Origin: Lyophyllum atratum
Lineage: Eukaryota > Basidiomycota > Agaricomycetes > Agaricales > Lyophyllaceae
Direction: 5' to 3'
DNA length: 64,000 nucleotides
Assembly (NCBI GenBank): GCA_014905825.1
Contig: JACGCN010000054.1
Location: 186,001 to 250,000 of the forward strand
The notes under the pieces are model-generated. The model saw only the letters and a program-made list of their open reading frames with translations. It made no database searches and was not told where the DNA came from. A program made the translations under genes and the position numbers. Below, piece after piece: positions 61,048 through 64,000 of the stretch (its first letter is position 1; every line of letters begins with the position of its first letter).

Positions 61048-64000
61048 CTATTGGTCCTTCCGTACAGAAGATCTACTCACGACGTCCGCAAGCAAGTACT
61101 CGCCAGCCGCACATATACCTGTCGACCACAGTAGCAGTAGCGACGTGATGCAAAAGAACGTAATCGATTGCCCGATTTCCAGCCAAGAGCCTTGAAAATG
61201 TCCGTAAGAAACAACCTCTGCCGAAGACAAGACTGGGATATACATACCTGTATCCCGAACATTGAAAAAGAAAGTTATTGTCATTCCTACACGAAAGGAT
61301 CAATGAAAGGGGTCGAAGGTGATAGGCATGGGTAGAGCGTACCATCCGTGAGAGTAAGAGCAACGAGTAGGAGTGAGAAGGGCGGGAGGTGCAAGAAGTC
61401 GTTGAGCAACGCAGATGCTACAGCGAGGATGATGTATGGCGCTACAATCTTGAAGATCTGGAGCAGACCCATCAGAATGAATACGTGAGTGTCGAAGGAA
61501 ACGATACGAACGAGAAGAGCAGCCATGAAGAATGGACTGAATATCGGTATCAGTCGGTATACAGGTTCCAAATAGAACGATCTAGGAAGTTCAATATGAG
61601 TCAATGCTCATCTAACATCGAACCACTCACGATATAGACGCCACACTGGTCATTTAGGTTAGCCAGCCGTACGAGAACCAGGAGCACACAACTCACTTTC
61701 CAGTCCCAAAAAACCCAACCTGCACGAAAAACAGGAAGAACAGAGCTATTCTCAAATCATCAGGCTGGAACTGAAATACTTTCATCTTGTTCTCGCTACC
61801 CCCCCCGAAGTCATCGGCTGAGGCGTGCCATTCCGCGCAATTGATTCCATTACGACCCAAGTTGCCAACACCGCCGAGTAGGCGACATAGAACAGGCCCT
61901 CAACGCTTATGGAGAGGATAACAAAGCACGGCCCAAACCCGAGGAAATACACGAGGAACTTCGAAAAGGCGGTGTGGTAGTTTCCTCTTGATGCGAATGG
62001 GAGTATGGAGGCTACGGCTGGAAGGAGTGTCAACATGGTATGAATGAATGGAAGGTAGGCAAAAGCCCACCTAGCGTTATCCATCCCGAGACTTGGTTCA
62101 TTAACGGCAAGCCTTGTTTAGCTTGAAGACTGCGGACAGAGCTCCCCGTGATAGCCATCATGATCACGATCAACGCCGCCTACAATACAGTCAGTGATGG
62201 CTCTCCATGAGCAGCGCAACCCTCACTTGGATAGAGAAGAGAATAGTCAATGACTTCCGGCTCTCCTTTCCCTTTTCGCGTTCAACTGTTTTCAAACCCA
62301 TGCGGTCGAAAAGAAGCCGCTAATGAGGATCAACGTCCCGCCAGCAAGACTAGAGGGTCACATCAGTTTGTTTCGCTGCGTTCATAGCCGAAAGTCTCTT
62401 ACATCGTTGGCAGACTCTCCTGCTTCTCCACCGAAAGTATCGGAAAGACGGCAGCAACGAGACACAAAAGTGCCCACAAGATAGCCGGAGTAAAATGTTT
62501 CCGAAGCCTGTCTTTTGGCCACGTAACAGGCCATACCACTCCAATCAAGAGAAACCCAATGCTCCATATGAAGCGATGAGTATAAGCAGCCTAGGAATGC
62601 ATGAACACAAACTCTGCAGCGACATAAGCCAAGAAAAACTCACCACCATGCCCTGCAGAACCGCTACAGTCATAACCGTACTAACCAGCACTTTCAAGTA
62701 GCTGACACGACCCCGAACCTGGTTCGGCAAACCCAGCATAATCTGCGACAATACCTGATGCCAGAAATAGCACGGAAACGCAATATACACATAAAACGTC
62801 CACGGCGCTCTCTGCACCGCAAACAGCGCCCAAAATCCCAGCAGCGTCACCCCAGCCACCGCATCCACAATACCATTATTACACGCTGACGCTGGCGCTA
62901 CGGACATGTAGTCCATGGGTCTGAAAATGTACAGCGAGGCGTATGCAGCCCAACCGATGTACGCAGCGGTGACGATGCCTCGGATGAGAAGCCGCTCGTA
63001 GGTCTGGAGGTAGTGGAGGCCGTTCAGGCCTGTCTGTATGAGTTCGGCGGACATGGCGCGGGCGGCGTGCCAGTCTCGCTGCTGGATGAGGCGTTCAATT
63101 TGTGAGAGGGTTGCTTTTCGGTGGGGCAAGGGATGCTTGGTCCGCGAAAGCTTTTCCAGAGGGTTGAAGGGTTTGTACAATAGAGTCCGCGATTTTTAAG
63201 CTCTACGCAAGGGTTGGTCAGGACGTTGTTTGATCAAGTGAGTAGGCGTACTGACCGTGCTTAATGGTATAATGCTCCAATATCACCTTCGAAAGGGTTT
63301 ACAGACGTATAGGATGTACAGGAGTTGACGACTGACCTTGGCATTCACAAGCGCAGCGTGGGCAAGCGTCTCGTCACCCAAGCGGGGCGACAAGTAGCCA
63401 GGCCGAGTGGGGTCGACGTCAGGCAGGACCCCAACGGAGTTGACTGGCCAGTCTATTCCTAGCAATGATGCCATGAGCGCAGCTACATCTGCCTGCTCAA
63501 TGTCACGACGGAACAAGTTGCCCAGGTGCCACGGTTTCGAATATGAATCGTGCGAGGAGGGCGTGGAGTCTGGTAAGGGGCCCCGTATACCCCTACCCCA
63601 GGCGATGAGAGGCGTCCGTGTGTTGTCGGGATCTGAAGAAGTGATGAATATGTAGCCGACTAGACGTGCAGAGTAAGGACGTACCACCGTCGCCGTGGTT
63701 TCCGATAACGGACATGCCGTGGTCTGCGGTGAATATAAAACTCGTCTCGTCGTCTTGGTAGAACTCAGTCATCAGAGCCTCCGTCTGTCGGACGATACTA
63801 TCGACAATCTGGATGTTGTTCATGTATTCCTATAAGGGATGCTTTAGTCGCAATCTCGAAGCGCAATATTCTCATGATTTACATACCCGAGAGTGAGGTC
63901 TATAAGAATGACCTGTCGTATCCAGACCAAGAAGGTGCAGAAAGAAGACGACCTTGCCAGCTCGAAGTTGGGAATTCAGCGTCGCATCCGTCGTGGCATT
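61048..64000 (-). CDS. MCD4: GPI ethanolamine phosphate transferase 1 (MCD4/PIG-N), 5' end outside window
   Basis: ER membrane enzyme that adds ethanolamine phosphate to the first mannose of the GPI anchor. The visible part starts with the end of the luminal alkaline-phosphatase-like domain: LGLDTTGHS (about 63920), [32 protein letters not shown] and [11 protein letters not shown], all typical of MCD4. Next comes a short soluble link ([21 protein letters not shown]) and many hydrophobic helices, about eleven, in finely split exons of 40-300 nt. The last exon reads [16 protein letters not shown] and stops at a TAG at 61048-61050; an alternative splice at a GTGAGT there would give a slightly different tail. 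The N-terminal start and the metal-binding Asp/Thr lie beyond base 64000. Confidence 0.9.

Noticed and set aside
1..64000. CRISPR arrays, insertion sequences, bacterial operons
   Set aside because: None expected in a fungal nuclear genome and no direct-repeat/spacer pattern was seen.

Overview
The window is nuclear DNA of a filamentous basidiomycete, most likely an Agaricomycete. Genes are dense and split by many short (about 45-70 nt) GT-AG introns. Several genes belong to families typical of mushrooms: a basidiomycete-type sesquiterpene synthase, a class V chitin synthase with a myosin motor domain, F-box/LRR and WW-like proteins, and armadillo-like proteins. Nothing bacterial or viral is seen. 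Gene models below come from reading splice sites by eye, so inner exon edges may be off by a few bases.

Layout. 1-11 kb: 3' truncated sesquiterpene synthase (-), class V chitin synthase (-), then a 200-bp divergent promoter into COPI beta-prime subunit SEC27 (+). 11-14 kb: a 3-kb stretch without a recognisable gene. 14-22 kb: MFS sugar transporter (+), two intron-containing tRNA-Tyr genes (-), a decayed tandem copy followed by a fuller copy (with a one-base frameshift) of a fungal protein of unknown function, and a membrane-anchored alpha/beta hydrolase (+). 23-28 kb: cofactor-independent phosphoglycerate mutase (-), ribosomal protein S12 (-) and, divergently, a SKI8-like WD40 protein (+). 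28-34 kb: a small WW-like protein (-) with an unexplained fragment upstream, and an acyl-CoA-synthetase-like adenylate-forming enzyme (+) whose last intron lacks an AG acceptor. 34-38 kb: a long low-complexity protein. 38-43 kb: a gene-poor stretch, then two tandem paralogous genes for secreted proteins made of four cystine-knot-like modules each. 43-51 kb: TMEM135-like membrane protein (+) and two convergent paralogs of an armadillo-like family. 51-64 kb: class I histone deacetylase (+), a short hypothetical (-), F-box/LRR protein (-), a 76-bp inverted repeat pair, NCS2 urate/xanthine permease (-) and GPI ethanolamine-phosphate transferase 1 (PIG-N/MCD4, -), cut by the window's right edge.

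Most genes are unrelated housekeeping loci (secretion, cell wall, glycolysis, translation, RNA decay, GPI anchors, chromatin). The most novel locus is the tandem pair at 40.4-42.7 kb: each gene encodes a signal peptide and four consecutive knottin-like modules with Cys spacing C-x6-C-x4/5/6-CC-x4-C-x(3-6)-C, with phase-0 introns at the module joins and 87-nt symmetric inner exons, and shared promoters with TATA boxes. It looks like a small family growing by both gene and exon-intron duplication.
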